A stretch of DNA of 64,000 nt from Rhizobium sp. RCAM05350 (lineage in GTDB: Bacteria; Pseudomonadota; Alphaproteobacteria; Rhizobiales; Rhizobiaceae), in NCBI GenBank assembly GCA_024426085.1, contig CP087974.1:3200001-3264000 (forward strand), read 5' to 3'. The position numbers were made by a program, and so were the translations under genes. This document shows positions 44,077 to 55,898 of this stretch, piece by piece. Under the pieces are notes generated by a model, which was not told where the DNA came from, searched no databases, and saw nothing but the letters and a program-made list of their open reading frames with translations. Each line of letters starts with the position of its first letter. Within the stretch, counting starts at the first letter, position 1.

Positions 44077-44884
44077 TCAGGTGCCTTCGTCGGGAATATT
44101 CAGGACATGACCGCAGGCCTTGCAGTGCACCGCGTTGGCGTCATGGCGCTGCAGGCCGCATTGCGGGCAGGGGAAGACGACCTTGTGCGGCCGCACGATC
44201 GCCTGTGCCAGCCGCACGAACAGCGAAATGCCGAAGATCATCGTGACGATCGAGGTCAGCTTGCCGAGCGTGCCGGGCAGGGTGATGTCTCCAAACCCTG
44301 TCGTCGTGATCGTCGCTACTGTGAAATAGAGGGCATCGACGAACCCTTCGACCCCGGCCGCCTGATGGTAGAAAAACGCCGTGTAGACGAAGCCGGTGAC
44401 GAGGAAGAGGAAGGTCGCGAAATTGATGCAGGCGCGGATGACGTCTTCCCATTCAGCGTACCCCGCCCGCTTGATTAGCAGCGTGAAAACCTTGCTTTGG
44501 CCAAGCGACCAGATGCGGAAGGCGCGCAGGAAAGCGAAATTGGAAAATTGCGCCGGAAAGAGCAGCGTTGCGAGGATGGCGATATCGACCCAGGTCATCG
44601 GCCGCGTCAGCCAGCGCCGCAGGCTTGAGGGCAATCAGTGCCCTGGCTCCGAGTTCGAAGGCGATCAGGGCAGCGATTGCATAGTCGATGATGAGATAGG
44701 TGTGGCCTGCGGCGATGTAGGGGCCAACGAGGAAGAAGATGATGATGGCAAGATCGATGATTGCCATGGTGATCTGGAACCGGATCGCCTGGGGACTGGT
44801 CCCGAGATAGAGCATGCGCAGCCGGGCGCGCAGAGTACTCAACACGGTCTCGTCGGTTTTTTCGGTCTCGCTGTGCTCTGTCAT
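44077..44884 (-). CDS. Ion channel with S4-like helix and C-terminal zinc ribbon, one frameshift
   Basis: About 268 residues, six membrane segments. An S4-like segment (FLRAFRIWSLGQSKVF) carries few Arg residues. The pore loop ATITTTGFGDITLPG holds a TTGFGD filter, close to the TVGYGD of potassium channels. The last 30 residues carry two C-x2-C pairs (CPQCG and CKACG), a zinc-ribbon-like end that is unusual for a channel. An extra base near 44634 breaks it after ALIA. The start at 44884 (MTEHSETEK) is chosen over 44935, which would add an unlike stretch. Confidence 0.8.
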
Positions 44885-45105
44885 GAAATCGGGATAAGCT
44901 GCAGTGCCGAAACGGTCAATGCCACCTGACAGCAAGAGCGGGCAATGGGTGACCCGATCCGTTCACATTTCGCGGTGCTGGTCTCTCCAGCGAAGACAAC
45001 GCCGAAATCGGGTTCTGAAGATTACAGTAAGTTCACTTTTTAGCCGTCGGGCAGGATGTATATCGTCGTTGACGCTGCCATTCGAAATGCCCCACCAGGT
45101 GCCCC

Positions 45106-47705
45106 ATGTCCCAATCAGCCGAAAATAACGATGAGCACAGCAGTGCTTCATTTACTGGGCAGCGTGTGTGGTTTCAGGGACGTGTTCTGGCAGCGGCGGC
45201 CACGATCTTCATTCTGGCTCTTGCCGGTTATGCGATCTTTCATTTGACGAGTGAAGTCCGCTACGACGACGTGATGTCGGCGCTCGACAACACGAGCAGC
45301 ATTTCGACCGCGCTTGCCATCGGTTTTACCGCGCTCAGCTTCTTTGCCCTGACGTTCTACGATGTCGGGGCGCTGGTCTACCTCAAGCGCCGGCTACCCT
45401 ATGCCGATGTGGCACTGACGGCGTCGGCCGCCTATGCCGTGGGCAATACAGCGGGCTTCGGGCCGTTGAGCGGCGGTGCCATTCGCTACCGTGCCTATTC
45501 GCGCCTCGGTTTAAGACCGGAGGAAATCGGCGGCGTCATCGCCTTCGTCACCCTTGCCTTCGGTCTCGGCCTTGCCAGCGTCACGGCGCTCAGCCTGCTG
45601 ATGATCGCGCCGGAAGTCGCGCCGCTTGTCGGTATCAGTTCATCCGTGCTGCGTGCCATCGCGATCTTGATCCTGACTGTCCTTGTGGCGCTGATGGTGG
45701 CCGGGCGTAACAATCGGGCTTTGCAGCTGGGGCGGTTTTCGCTGCGCATCCCGGATTCGCGCACGGCGTCACGCCAGTTTCTTGTCACCGTGCTGGACCT
45801 CGCAGCATCGGCCTCCGTGCTCTACGTGCTGCTGCCAGAAGGGGTGATCGGCTGGCCGGCGTTCCTGGCGATTTATGCGGTGGCGGTCGGTCTTGGCGTT
45901 CTCAGCCATGTGCCGGCAGGGCTCGGTGTCTTTGAAACCGTGATCGTTGCAGCGCTCGGGCAGGCTGTGGATGTCGATACTGTCCTCGGCGCTCTGGTAC
46001 TCTACCGGCTCATCTATCATGTCCTGCCTTTGCTTCTGGCAGTCCTTTTCGTCATCGGTGCCGAGTTGCGCAGCCTCTATCGCAAACCGGTCGCCTCCAG
46101 TCTGCGCCGCGTCGCAGGCCGGTTGACGCCGCTGCTGTTGGCGACGCTGGCGCTTACTCTGGCGGCCATGCTGGTGTTTTCCAGCGTCACACCGACACCG
46201 GACGACAACCTCGCCTTCCTGGCTGACTACGTGCCGTTGCCGATTATCGAGGGCACGCATTTTCTTGCGAGCCTGCTCGGGTTGGTTCTTGTCATCGTCG
46301 CGCGGTCTTGCCCGGCGGCTGGACAGCGCATGGTGGGCCGCGCTCGTTGTCGCCTTCATCGCTCTGCTCTTTTCGCTCCTGAAAGCGATTGCATTGATCG
46401 AAGCCAGCCTGCTGGCCTTCTTCATCGTCAGCCTGCTCGCCACGCACCGCATGTTCGATCGTCCGGCAAACCTGTCGAACGAACGGCTGACCGTGCCGTG
46501 GCTGACGGCAATGCTGGCGCTGTGCGCTTTCGCTGTTATCGTTCTGCTGTTCGTCTATCGCGATGTGGAATACAGCAATACGCTCTGGTGGCAGTTCGAA
46601 CTGTCGGAGGAAGCGCCGCGCGGCCTGCGCGCCGTGCTGGGATTGACGATTTTCTGCGGTGCCGCGGCGCTCTGGAGCCTGTTGCGGCCAGCCAAAGGCC
46701 CTCGAGAAGCATCCACCGCTACGGATATCGAAAGGGCAATTGCCATCGCCAGGGCGCAGGATATGGCCGACGCCAACCTGGTGCGCGTGGGCGACAAGAG
46801 CCTGATGTTCTCGACCGATGGCCGGGCGTTCATCATGTATGGCCGCCAAGCCCGTTCCTGGATTGCGCTGTTTGATCCCGTCGGTCCGCGCGACGCTTGG
46901 CCGGACCTGATCTGGCTGTTCATCGAGGAGGCCCGGTCCTGCGGCTGCCGGCCTGTGTTCTATCAGGTGTCCCCCGCCGGGCTCTCCTACTACGCGGACG
47001 CGGGCCTGCGTGCGTTCCGCCTCGGCGAGCTCGCCACGGCGGATCTGGCGACCTTCGAGCTGAAAGGCGGCAAGTGGGCCACCCTGCGCCAGACCGTCAG
47101 CCGCGCCCAGCGCGACGGACTGGAATTCGCTGTCATCGAACCGGAAGATATCCCCGGCATCATGGACGATCTGGTCGCGGTCTCCGATGCGTGGCTTGCG
47201 CATCATCGGGCCAAGGAAAAGGGCTTTTCGCTGGGTGCGTTCAACACGGATTACATCGCTGCCCAGCCGGTGGGGGTTCTGCGTCTGAATGGGAAGATCG
47301 TTGCCTTTGCCAATATCCTGGTGACCGATGTCTGCGAGGAAGGGACGATTGACCTGATGCGTTTTCTGCCGGATGCGCCGAAAGGCTCGATGGATTTCCT
47401 CTTCGTGTCGCTGATGGAATATCTGCGGGACAAGGGGTTCAAGCGGTTCAATCTCGGCATGGCACCTCTGGCAGGCCTTTCCGGACGCCGTTCCTCGCCG
47501 GTGTGGGACAAGGTCGGCCGGACTGTTTTTGAACACGGCGAACGCTTCTACAATTTCAAAGGGCTGAAGGCCTTCAAGTCGAAATTCCACCCTGCAATGG
47601 CAACCGCGCTACATGGCGGCGGGTGGCGGTATCAATCCCGTTCTTGCTCTGATGGATGCGACATTCCTGATTGGCGGCGGCGTGAAGGGAATTGTGAGGA
47701 AATGA
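45106..47705 (+). CDS. lpiA: Lysyl-phosphatidylglycerol synthase LpiA/MprF, two frameshifts
   Basis: About 865 residues. The N-terminal membrane half (about 14 helices) is a flippase domain with GNTAGFGPLSGGAIRYR; the C-terminal half is the cytosolic aminoacyl-transferase (DUF2156) with VGDKSLMFS, GRQARSWIALFDPVG and the end block RFNLGMAPLAGL. It puts lysine on phosphatidylglycerol and flips the lipid, which lowers surface charge; in Rhizobium and Sinorhizobium the gene is induced by acid. Extra bases near 46300 and 47603 break it; the true end is KGIVRK with TGA at 47703-47705. Without repair the second half appears fused to the next gene. Confidence 0.9.
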
Positions 47706-49084
47706 TCCTGAAGACATTCTGCCAGGCCGCCTTTGCAGCCAGCCTGTTTTTTGCGGCATCCTCGGCGCGGTCGGAAGATCCTGCTGCATTCGATACGGGC
47801 ATGATTCCGTCGCCGCATATCCTGTTGCCTACCGGCGATGTCGCCGCCGCCGTGGTGCTGATTTCGGACAAGGCCGGCTGGTCGGACAAGGAAGATGGGC
47901 TCGCCAAAAGCCTGACCGATGGCGGCGCCTTGGTCATTGGCATCGATCTGCCAAGCTATCTGGCGTCGCTCGCAAAGGACGATGGCGACTGCATCTACAT
48001 GGTGTCCGACATCGAGGCGCTGAGCCAGCAAGTGCAGCGCGCGGCGAAAAACAACGATTACCGCCTTCCGATCATTGCCGGTGCAGGTGCGGGCGGCGCG
48101 CTGGCCCTTGCCATTGCAGCGCAAACCCCGGCAGCGACAATCGGGCAGACGCTGGCCATCGACCCGGAAGCCGGCATCGCGCTGAGCAAGCAACTCTGCA
48201 CGCCAGCCGACAAGAAGCGGGTCGGCGATCACATGCTCTACGGCCTCACAGACGGGCCGCTACCCGATCCCGTCACCGTTCTGTTCACAAACAGCGCGCC
48301 GGCAGACCGCCGCGCACATGTCGCTGAGCTGACCGCCAAGCACAGCGACATCGAGATCACCGAAACGGATGATGACATGTGGAAAGCCTTTACCGATGCG
48401 CTATCGGCGCTCGTCTCCGCATCTGCGGGCGACGACAATCCACTCGGCCTGCCGCTGACAGTGCTCGAGGCCAGGCCGCCGCGCGACACGATGGCGATCG
48501 TCTATTCCGGCGATGGCGGCTGGCGCGATATCGATAAACAGGTCGGTGATGTTCTCCAGCAGCAGGGCATGCCGGTGGTCGGTATCGATTCGCTGCGTTA
48601 CTTCTGGTCGGAGCGGCAGCCGCAGGAAACTGCCGACGACCTGCACCGCATCATCGCGTTCTACAGCAAACGCTGGAACGTCAAGCATATCCTGTTGATC
48701 GGCTATTCCTTCGGGGCCGATATCCTGCCTCGAACCTATAATCTTCTGCCGCAGGCAGATCGGGACCGGGTGTCACAAGTATCGCTGATGGCCGTGTCAC
48801 ATCAGGTGGATTACAAGATTTCGGTGCTCGGCTGGCTGGGCGCGGCCGCCGCGGACGGTGCTGGAGATCCGGCCGATGACATCGCCAAAATGAACCCGGC
48901 TCTCGTTCAGTGCATCTATGGTACCGATGAGGAAGACGATGTCTGCCCGACCCTGAAGGATACCGGCGTTGAAGTCATTGGCATCGACGGCGGCCATCAT
49001 TTCGACGAGGACTATCCGGCACTGGTGAAGCGCATTCTCGATGGGTTCGACCGCAGATTGGCTGCAAATGTCAAACCTCAGTAA
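47702..49084 (+). CDS. acvB: AcvB/VirJ-type lysyl-phosphatidylglycerol hydrolase
   Basis: A 460-residue periplasmic protein (signal peptide ending ASSARSED). Two alpha/beta-hydrolase-like halves; the C-terminal VirJ domain has the nucleophile Ser in LIGYSFGADILPRTYN, an AIVYSGDGGWRDID strand and a His in IDGGHHFDEDY. AcvB (AtvA in R. tropici) acts with LpiA and hydrolyses lysyl-phosphatidylglycerol; in Agrobacterium it is needed for virulence. Its ATG overlaps the lpiA stop (ATGA), with GAGGA upstream, so the two are translationally coupled. Confidence 0.9.
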   Translation: MILKTFCQAAFAASLFFAASSARSEDPAAFDTGMIPSPHILLPTGDVAAAVVLISDKAGWSDKEDGLAKSLTDGGALVIGIDLPSYLASLAKDDGDCIYMVSDIEALSQQVQRAAKNNDYRLPIIAGAGAGGALALAIAAQTPAATIGQTLAIDPEAGIALSKQLCTPADKKRVGDHMLYGLTDGPLPDPVTVLFTNSAPADRRAHVAELTAKHSDIEITETDDDMWKAFTDALSALVSASAGDDNPLGLPLTVLEARPPRDTMAIVYSGDGGWRDIDKQVGDVLQQQGMPVVGIDSLRYFWSERQPQETADDLHRIIAFYSKRWNVKHILLIGYSFGADILPRTYNLLPQADRDRVSQVSLMAVSHQVDYKISVLGWLGAAAADGAGDPADDIAKMNPALVQCIYGTDEEDDVCPTLKDTGVEVIGIDGGHHFDEDYPALVKRILDGFDRRLAANVKPQ

Positions 49085-49103
49085 ATCCGTCGTCGTCTGA
49101 AAA

Positions 49104-49831
<728 letters not shown>

Positions 49832-50788
49832 TCACGCTGCAACGAACCGGTAGCCGGTGCCCTTGCGTTCGGCATAGCCGATGCCGGGGTAGGTCCAGTG
49901 GTAGCCGAGCAGCTTGATACGGTCGGCGGCTGCACGGTCCATCAGGGCCTGGCGATTCTTGATCGCCACATCCTGCAACGTGTCGAAGCCAAATTTCCAG
50001 TTGGGATGCTCGAAGGAGACGATCCGGTTGGTGGCGGCGTCGGCCGAGATGATCATGCCGCCGCTGCCGGCAAGCTCAAGCGAAATATGGCCGGGCGTGT
50101 GGCCTTCGGTGTCGAGCACCCGCATGCCGGTGACGATATCGTCACCATCCTTGACCAGTTTCACCCGGTCCTTGACGGCGAAGAGGTCACGCTGGGCGCC
50201 GCGGGCAAAACTGTGCAGGACCTTCGGCATCTTCGTTTCGAAGTCCGGGTCGGTCCAGAAGACCCATTCCTTCTCGGAGACGAAATATTCGGCATTCGGA
50301 AAACGCAAGGTGCCGTCTTCCATCAGCGTGCCGCCGGTATGATCCGGATGCGCATGGGTGAAGACGACCTTGGTGACATCGTTCGGGTTGATGCCGGTGA
50401 TGTCAAAATTCTTGCCGAACATGCCGGCTGTCGCCTGGAAATTCGTACCCGAGCCGACATCGACGACGATGATGTCCTTGCCGGTGCGGATGACCGGAAT
50501 GTTGGCTGGCATCGGCGCACTATCCGCGTTGCCACCAAGGCGTTTCAGGATGTCGGCGCGCTCAGCCGGCGTTGCTTCCGGCATGATGATATCGGCGGGC
50601 AGGGTGAAATAGCCGTCGCTGAGAACGGTGATGTCGAAATCGCCCTGGGTGATGCGGTGGGTCTCTGTTGCAAACATGGTTTTTGGCCAGAATGGGAGGG
50701 TGGCAAGAGCCGCACCAAGCGCCAGGAACTGGCGGCGGCTTGTTTCGGTCTTGGTGACGGTCTCGGTGGCAACGACTGCGCGGGTCAT
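49832..50788 (-). CDS. Tat-exported metallo-beta-lactamase-fold hydrolase
   Basis: A 318-residue protein. The start is ATG at 50788 (MTRAVVATETVTK). A Tat signal, SRRQFLALGAALATL, lies at about residues 18-35, so the folded protein is probably exported. Metal ligands are in FTHAHPDHTGG, DTEGHTPGHISL and SADAAT. Family members are quorum-quenching lactonases, glyoxalase-like or sulfatase-like enzymes; the sequence does not decide. It follows the alpha/beta hydrolase gene after 80 bases on the same strand. Confidence 0.8.
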   Translation of the reverse strand: MTRAVVATETVTKTETSRRQFLALGAALATLPFWPKTMFATETHRITQGDFDITVLSDGYFTLPADIIMPEATPAERADILKRLGGNADSAPMPANIPVIRTGKDIIVVDVGSGTNFQATAGMFGKNFDITGINPNDVTKVVFTHAHPDHTGGTLMEDGTLRFPNAEYFVSEKEWVFWTDPDFETKMPKVLHSFARGAQRDLFAVKDRVKLVKDGDDIVTGMRVLDTEGHTPGHISLELAGSGGMIISADAATNRIVSFEHPNWKFGFDTLQDVAIKNRQALMDRAAADRIKLLGYHWTYPGIGYAERKGTGYRFVAA

Positions 50789-50868
50789 GGCAAACTCCAG
50801 TGTGGCGTGGGTTGAAGGGGCAAGGCGGTTCCGGCACCGCGGGAGGAGGCAGTGCCGGAAGCTCGGCA

Positions 50869-51702
50869 TCACGACCGGGCGAACTCGAGCAGGTCGGCGT
50901 TGAGCTGCTCCTTGTGCGTGTCGGTGATGCCGTGCGGGGCGCCGGCATAGACCTTGAGGATGGCGTGCGGCACCAGCTTCTTCGAGGCGCGGCCGGCGGC
51001 ATCGATCGGCACGATCTGGTCGTCGTCGCCATGGATGATGATCGTCGGCACGTCGAACTTCTTCAGGTCTTCGGTGAAGTCGGTCTGCGAAAAGGCGACG
51101 ATCGAGTCGTAGGTGTTCTTGTGGCCACCCATCATGCCCTGCAGCCAGAAGCTGTCGATCATGCCTTGGGAGGCGACGGCGCCGGGCCGGTTGAAGCCGA
51201 AGAATGGGCCTGATGCGATATCCCTGTAAAGCTTCGAACGGTCGACGACGCTTGCCGCCTGGATGCCGTCGAAGACGTCCTTCGGCAGACCGAGCGGATT
51301 GGCATCGGTCTTGACCATCAGCGGCGGCACGGCGGAGATGAGGCCGGCCTTGGCGATGCGGCTCGTGCCATGGCGGCCGATGTAACGGGTGATTTCGCCG
51401 CCGCCGGTGGAAAAGCCGGCAAGGAAAATGTCCTTCAGGTCCAGCTGCTCGATCAGGTCGGAGAGGTCGTCGGCATAGTGGTCCATGTCGTTGCCATCCC
51501 AAGGCTGAGACGAGCGGCCATGGCCGCGGCGGTCATGGGTGATGACGCGAAAACCATTGTTGGCGAGGTGGAAGGCCTGCGCTTCCCAGCTATCTGAAGA
51601 CAGCGGCCAGCCATGGCTGAGGATGACGACCTTGCCGTCCTTCGGACCCCAGTCCTTGTAGTAGATTTCGACGCCGTCACGGGTGATGATCCTGCTTGTC
51701 AT
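50869..51702 (-). CDS. Alpha/beta hydrolase (non-heme chloroperoxidase/arylesterase type)
   Basis: A 277-residue protein starting [19 protein letters not shown]. The nucleophile Ser lies in [10 protein letters not shown], oxyanion [10 protein letters not shown], Asp in [11 protein letters not shown] and His in [10 protein letters not shown]. This is the cofactor-free haloperoxidase/arylesterase clade; in vivo substrates are unknown. An AAGGGAAC site precedes the ATG; the longer frame up to 51801 is rejected. It is divergent from the GlxA-type regulator. Confidence 0.85.
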   Translation of the reverse strand: MTSRIITRDGVEIYYKDWGPKDGKVVILSHGWPLSSDSWEAQAFHLANNGFRVITHDRRGHGRSSQPWDGNDMDHYADDLSDLIEQLDLKDIFLAGFSTGGGEITRYIGRHGTSRIAKAGLISAVPPLMVKTDANPLGLPKDVFDGIQAASVVDRSKLYRDIASGPFFGFNRPGAVASQGMIDSFWLQGMMGGHKNTYDSIVAFSQTDFTEDLKKFDVPTIIIHGDDDQIVPIDAAGRASKKLVPHAILKVYAGAPHGITDTHKEQLNADLLEFARS

Positions 51703-51857
51703 GGTCTTGTTCCCTTTGGTTCTATCCGGTTGTTTTTCCTCGATGGGGGCTCCGTTTCGGTGTTTCCGTTTCCGCCGCCCGTCTTGTTGCTTTGATACCA
51801 AGCGGGGCCTAAACTCGGGATTGGCGAAACTGACATTAAGCGGGGCGGAACTGACAA

Positions 51858-52857
51858 ATGGCGCTTGGTGAACCAGCAGAGATCGGCATCGTCATCTATC
51901 CGGAGGCCCAGGCGCGGCGATCCACGGGCTGACGGACCTTTTCACGTGGCCAACCTGATGAGCGAGGAGCAGGGTGGCCGGGTGCCGGCGCGCATCCGCG
52001 TCAGCCACTGGCAGCTGTCGGAGGATGGCCGCGAGGTGACGAAAGTGTTCGACAGCCATCCAGGACCGAACAGGGGGCCAGTCGCCTTGATCCTGCCGCC
52101 GAGCCTCACCAACCTGCCGGTCGGCAAGCGCATGGGTGTCCTGCCGGAGTGGATCAGGACCCAGCACGCGGCGGGAACGACGATCTGCTCGATTTGCGGC
52201 GGCGCCTATCTGCTGGCAGAATCCGGATTGCTGGATGGACGTCTGGCAACGACCCACTGGAGCCATTCCGACCAGATTTCAAGCAAGTTTCCTGGTATCA
52301 AGGTCGATGTCAGCAAGCTGATCATCGATGACGGCGACATCATTACCGCAGGCGCGATGATGGCCTGGATCGATCTGGGGCTGAAACTGACGGCGCGCTT
52401 CATGAGCCCGAGTATCCAGCTCGCCACAGCCCGCTTCATGCTGGTTGATCCGGCTGGGCGTGAACAGACGTTCTACAGCACCTTTGCACCGAAGCTGCAC
52501 CATGGCGACGAGGCTGTGCTCAAAATCCAGCATTGGCTGCAGGCGCATCAGACGGAAAAGATAACGTTGGAGATGATGGCGGAGCGCGCGGGGCTCGGCG
52601 AGCGCACCTTCCTACGTCGTTTCCAGAAGGCGACCGGCATCAACCCGACGGAATATTGCCAGCAGCTGAGGATCGCCAAGGCGCGGGAACTCTTGGAGAT
52701 TTCCAGCATCAAGGTCGAGCAGATCGCCTGGCAGATCGGTTACGAGGATCCTGGTGCGTTCCGCAAGATCTTCCGCAAGCTGCTCGGCCTGTCACCGGGC
52801 GAATACCGGCGCCGCTTCTTCGTCGGCGAGGATGCGCCGGACACGGCTGTCGCCTAA
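51858..52857 (+). CDS. GlxA-family AraC-type regulator, two frameshifts
   Basis: About 333 residues. A DJ-1/PfpI-like N-terminal domain ([28 protein letters not shown]) and a C-terminal AraC double helix-turn-helix ([38 protein letters not shown]). Single bases are missing near 51913 and 51940, so the first 30 codons are split; repaired they read [20 protein letters not shown]. Divergent to the hydrolase gene with 155 bases between, it is probably its regulator. Confidence 0.85.
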
Positions 52858-52861
52858 ACGC

Positions 52862-52883
52862 AAAAAAAGCGGCCGGAGCCGCT
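52862..52883 (-). terminator. Terminator of cheW
   Basis: AGCGGC and GCCGCT around a four-base loop. On the minus strand the stem is followed by a run of seven Ts. The regulator gene on the plus strand ends at 52857, so it may also use the hairpin. Confidence 0.82.
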
Positions 52884-52911
52884 CTTTGGTGGAATAGTGG
52901 ATGGGTTGCGA

Positions 52912-53391
52912 TCAGGCCGCCACGTCGTCCAGTTCGCGCTCCTTGAACATGCGGGCAAGGTTGAGGAAGCAGATCATGCCGGTTTCGTTGGCGATGATGC
53001 CTTCCGCATAGCTCTTGTCGAAGGATGTGGTGATTTCCGGAACCGGCTGAACCTGGTCGCCACGGACGGTCAGGATGTCGGAAACGCGATCGACGACGAG
53101 GCCGATGACCATGTTGTGCACTTCAGCAACGACGATGGCGCTACGCTCGTTGGCGACCGTGCTCTTCATGCCGAGCTTGTGGGCAAGGTCGATGATCGGG
53201 ATGACGGTGCCGCGCAGGTTCATCACGCCGAGAACGTCGGCCGGCGAATGCGGGATCGGGGTGGAGGGCGCCCAGCCGCGAATTTCGCGGATCGTCGTGG
53301 TCTTCACGCAGAACTCCTGATCATGGAGGCGGAAGGCGATGATCTCGAGCGTTTCGTGACCGAAGGTACCTGTAGAGAGTGTGTTGTTCAT
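52912..53391 (-). CDS. cheW: Chemotaxis coupling protein CheW
   Basis: A 159-residue single-domain CheW that links receptors to CheA. Blocks: IIAFRLHDQEFCVKTTTIREI, GVMNLRGTVIPIIDL and VVDRVSDILTV. No other chemotaxis gene is near, so it is an orphan copy, as seen in other Rhizobiaceae. ATG at 53391 is the start. Confidence 0.92.
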   Translation of the reverse strand: MNNTLSTGTFGHETLEIIAFRLHDQEFCVKTTTIREIRGWAPSTPIPHSPADVLGVMNLRGTVIPIIDLAHKLGMKSTVANERSAIVVAEVHNMVIGLVVDRVSDILTVRGDQVQPVPEITTSFDKSYAEGIIANETGMICFLNLARMFKERELDDVAA

Positions 53392-53588
53392 CAAAATTCT
53401 TTCCAGCTATCCCGCGCGGCTCCTCGCCGCTTTTCGCTATCTATTTTCCATCTTGGCAGAGGCTGGTTAACATCTTTCAAATTTGATCGCGGTTCTTTGC
53501 CTATTTGCGGAGACGAAAATACCCGGCTTGAGACCGGGTATCTGCATGTCATCGGCTGCCTGCGTCCACGGCGACGCGAGGTCACGGA

Positions 53589-54795
53589 TCAGTTCGACGT
53601 CAGAACGCCTGCGAACTGCTCGACGGCCCAATCGACCTGATCGGCGGTGATGACCAGCGGTGGGGCGATGCGGATCGTATCGCCGTGGGTGTCCTTGGCG
53701 AGGATGCCGCGTTCCTTCAGCGCTTCGCAATATTTGCAGGCGCCGCCGGCCTCCGGTACCAGTTCGACAGCCAGCATCAGGCCGCGGCCACGGACGTCCT
53801 TGATGATGTTGGAGCGGATGTCCTTGAGGCCCGCCTGGAAACGCTCACCCATCCGGGCGGAATTGCCGATCATGTCTTCTTCCGTCAGGGCCTTTAGCGA
53901 GGCGCGGGCAATGGCGCAGGCAAGCGGGTTGCCGCCGAAGGTCGAACCGTGCTGGCCGGGCTTCAAGACGCCGAGCACTTCGGAGTTGGAGAGCACCGCC
54001 GAGACCGGATAGAAGCCGCCTGATAGTGCCTTGCCGATCAGTGTCACGTCGGCTTCGATGCCTTCGTGCTCTTCGGCCAGCAGCTTGCCGGTGCGACCAA
54101 GGCCGGTCTGGATCTCGTCGAGGATCAGCGTGATGCCGTGCTTGGAGCAGAGCGCGCGAACTTCCGGGAAATAGCCCTGTGGCGGGATCATCACGCCGGC
54201 TTCGCCCTGAATCGGTCTGATCAGGAAGGCGACGGTATTCTCGTTGATCGCGGCGCGGAAGGCTTCGATATCGCCGAAGGGCACGACCTTGAACCCTGGC
54301 GCAAAGGGACCGAAGCCGGAGCGGGCATCCGGGTCAGTCGAGAAGCCGACAATGCCCATGGTGCGGCCATGGAAGTTGTTGGAGCAGACGATGATCTCGG
54401 CCTTGTTCTCCGCAACGCCCTTGACCTCGTAGCCCCATTTGCGCACCGCCTTGACGGCGGTCTCGACGGCTTCGGCGCCGGAGTTCATCGGCAGGATCTT
54501 GTGGCTGCCGGTCAGCGCTGCCAGTTCCTCGTAGAAATGGGCGAGCTGGTCATTGCGGAAGGCGCGCGAGGTCAGCGTCAGCTTCTGCGCTTGCTCGACC
54601 ATCGCCGCCAGGATTTTCGGGTGGCAATGGCCCTGGTTGATCGGCGGAATAGGCCGACAGGCAGTCGAGGTAACGGTTGCCGTCGAGGTCCCAGACATAG
54701 ACGCCTTCACCGCGCGACAGCACGACGTCGATCGGCTTGTAGTTATGCGCGCCCAGCCGGTATTCGGTTTCGATCAGTGCGTTGGTCGTATTCAT
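53589..54795 (-). CDS. rocD: Ornithine aminotransferase, one frameshift
   Basis: About 401 residues, PLP-dependent class III aminotransferase turning ornithine into glutamate semialdehyde. The PLP lysine is in [29 protein letters not shown] and [12 protein letters not shown] are further family blocks. One extra base near 54648 ([13 protein letters not shown]) breaks the N-terminal part. It follows the arginase gene on the same strand: together they take arginine to glutamate semialdehyde. Confidence 0.9.
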
Positions 54796-54823
54796 GGTTC
54801 CTCCAGTGGCTTTTGTTATCGGC

Positions 54824-55760
54824 TCAGGCGCTGCGGGTCGGGCGATCGAGGATGCGGCGGCCGAACAGGCTTGCCGTCAGTCTCGACGAGAATACGGGCG
54901 CTCTTGCCGCGGTCGTCGAGGAAGGGGTTGAGTTCCACAAGGTCGAGCGAGGAGACGAGGCCGCTGTCGCAGAGCATTTCCATAATCAGGTGCGCTTCGC
55001 GGAACGTCGCGCCGCCGGGAACCGTGGTGCCGACGCCAGGCGCCAGTTCCGGGTCGAGAAAGTCGACGTCGAGGCTGACATGCAGCAGACCGTTGGCGGC
55101 TTTGATCGTGGCGATGATCTCATGCATGATATGGGCCATGCCGGTCTCGTCGATGGCGCGCATGTCGTAGACATTGACGCCATGCTCGGCGATTTCCTCG
55201 CGCTCGCGGTCATCGACGGAGCGGATGCCGACCTGGAAGACGTTCTTCGGATCGACCATCGGGCGTTTCTTGTCGAGGATCGGTGCGAATTCCGCCTGGC
55301 CGCAGAAGAACGCCACCGGCATGCCATGCATGTTGCCTGAGGGCGATGTCGCCGGCGAATTGAAGTCGGCATGGGCATCGAGCCAGAGCACGAAGAGCGG
55401 ACGGTTCTGTTCGGCGGCATAGCGCGCCATGCCGGAAACCGAGCCCATCGACAGGGCATGATCGCCGCCGAGAATCAGCGGGAACTTGCCGGCGCGGGCA
55501 GCCTGATGCACCGATTCGTCCAGCGCGCGGGCGATGGCGGCGACGATCTGCAGATTGTTGGCTTTCGGATGGTTGGCAAGGTCACGGGCAGGCAAGGGCT
55601 TCAGGTCGCCTTCGTCCGTGACGCTGTGGCCGAGACCGGCAAGAATAGTATCAAGACCTGCGATGCGAAGTGCCGCCGGCCCCATTGCAGCGCCTCTGCG
55701 CCCGGAGCCTTCTTCGAGAGGTGCGCCGATCAGCGCGATGTTTTTGTTGGATTCAGCCAT
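54824..55760 (-). CDS. rocF: Arginase, one frameshift
   Basis: About 311 residues; hydrolyses arginine to ornithine and urea. The two-manganese site is visible: [17 protein letters not shown] and SLDVDFLDP. One extra base near 54883 garbles the tail; repaired it ends [18 protein letters not shown] with TGA at 54824-54826. The ATG at 55760 has GGGGAAG upstream. It is divergent from an Lrp-type gene, and upstream of rocD, 28 bases away, so rocF-rocD is one operon. Confidence 0.9.
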
Positions 55761-55829
55761 GGTCTTCCCCCGCAAGTTCGCGTGATGCCGGTTTGCCCGG
55801 TTTGTGCGCGATTATACGGTATTGTTCGT

Positions 55830-55860
55830 TGGCAAATAGATGGAAAACTGGCAAATAGAT
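55830..55860. promoter_or_regulatory. Direct repeats in the rocF-lrp divergent region
   Basis: TGGCAAATAGAT occurs twice, at 55830-55841 and 55849-55860, starts 19 bases apart. The AT-rich surroundings and the place between an arginine operon and its Lrp-type gene suggest regulator binding sites. Confidence 0.6.
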
Positions 55861-55898
55861 CGCAATAATTGACACTATGAGAAGTGCGGATAGACAAA

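Noticed and set aside
46265-49084. A fused 939-residue transferase-hydrolase protein
   Set aside because: The fusion is produced by an extra base near 47603. Repaired, lpiA ends at 47705 and acvB starts at 47702 with its own ribosome-binding site and signal peptide.
49832-51502. A 556-residue protein ending in the metallo-beta-lactamase domain
   Set aside because: Its first 240 residues are Arg-rich antisense-frame reading within the alpha/beta hydrolase gene; the real start with a Tat signal is at 50788.
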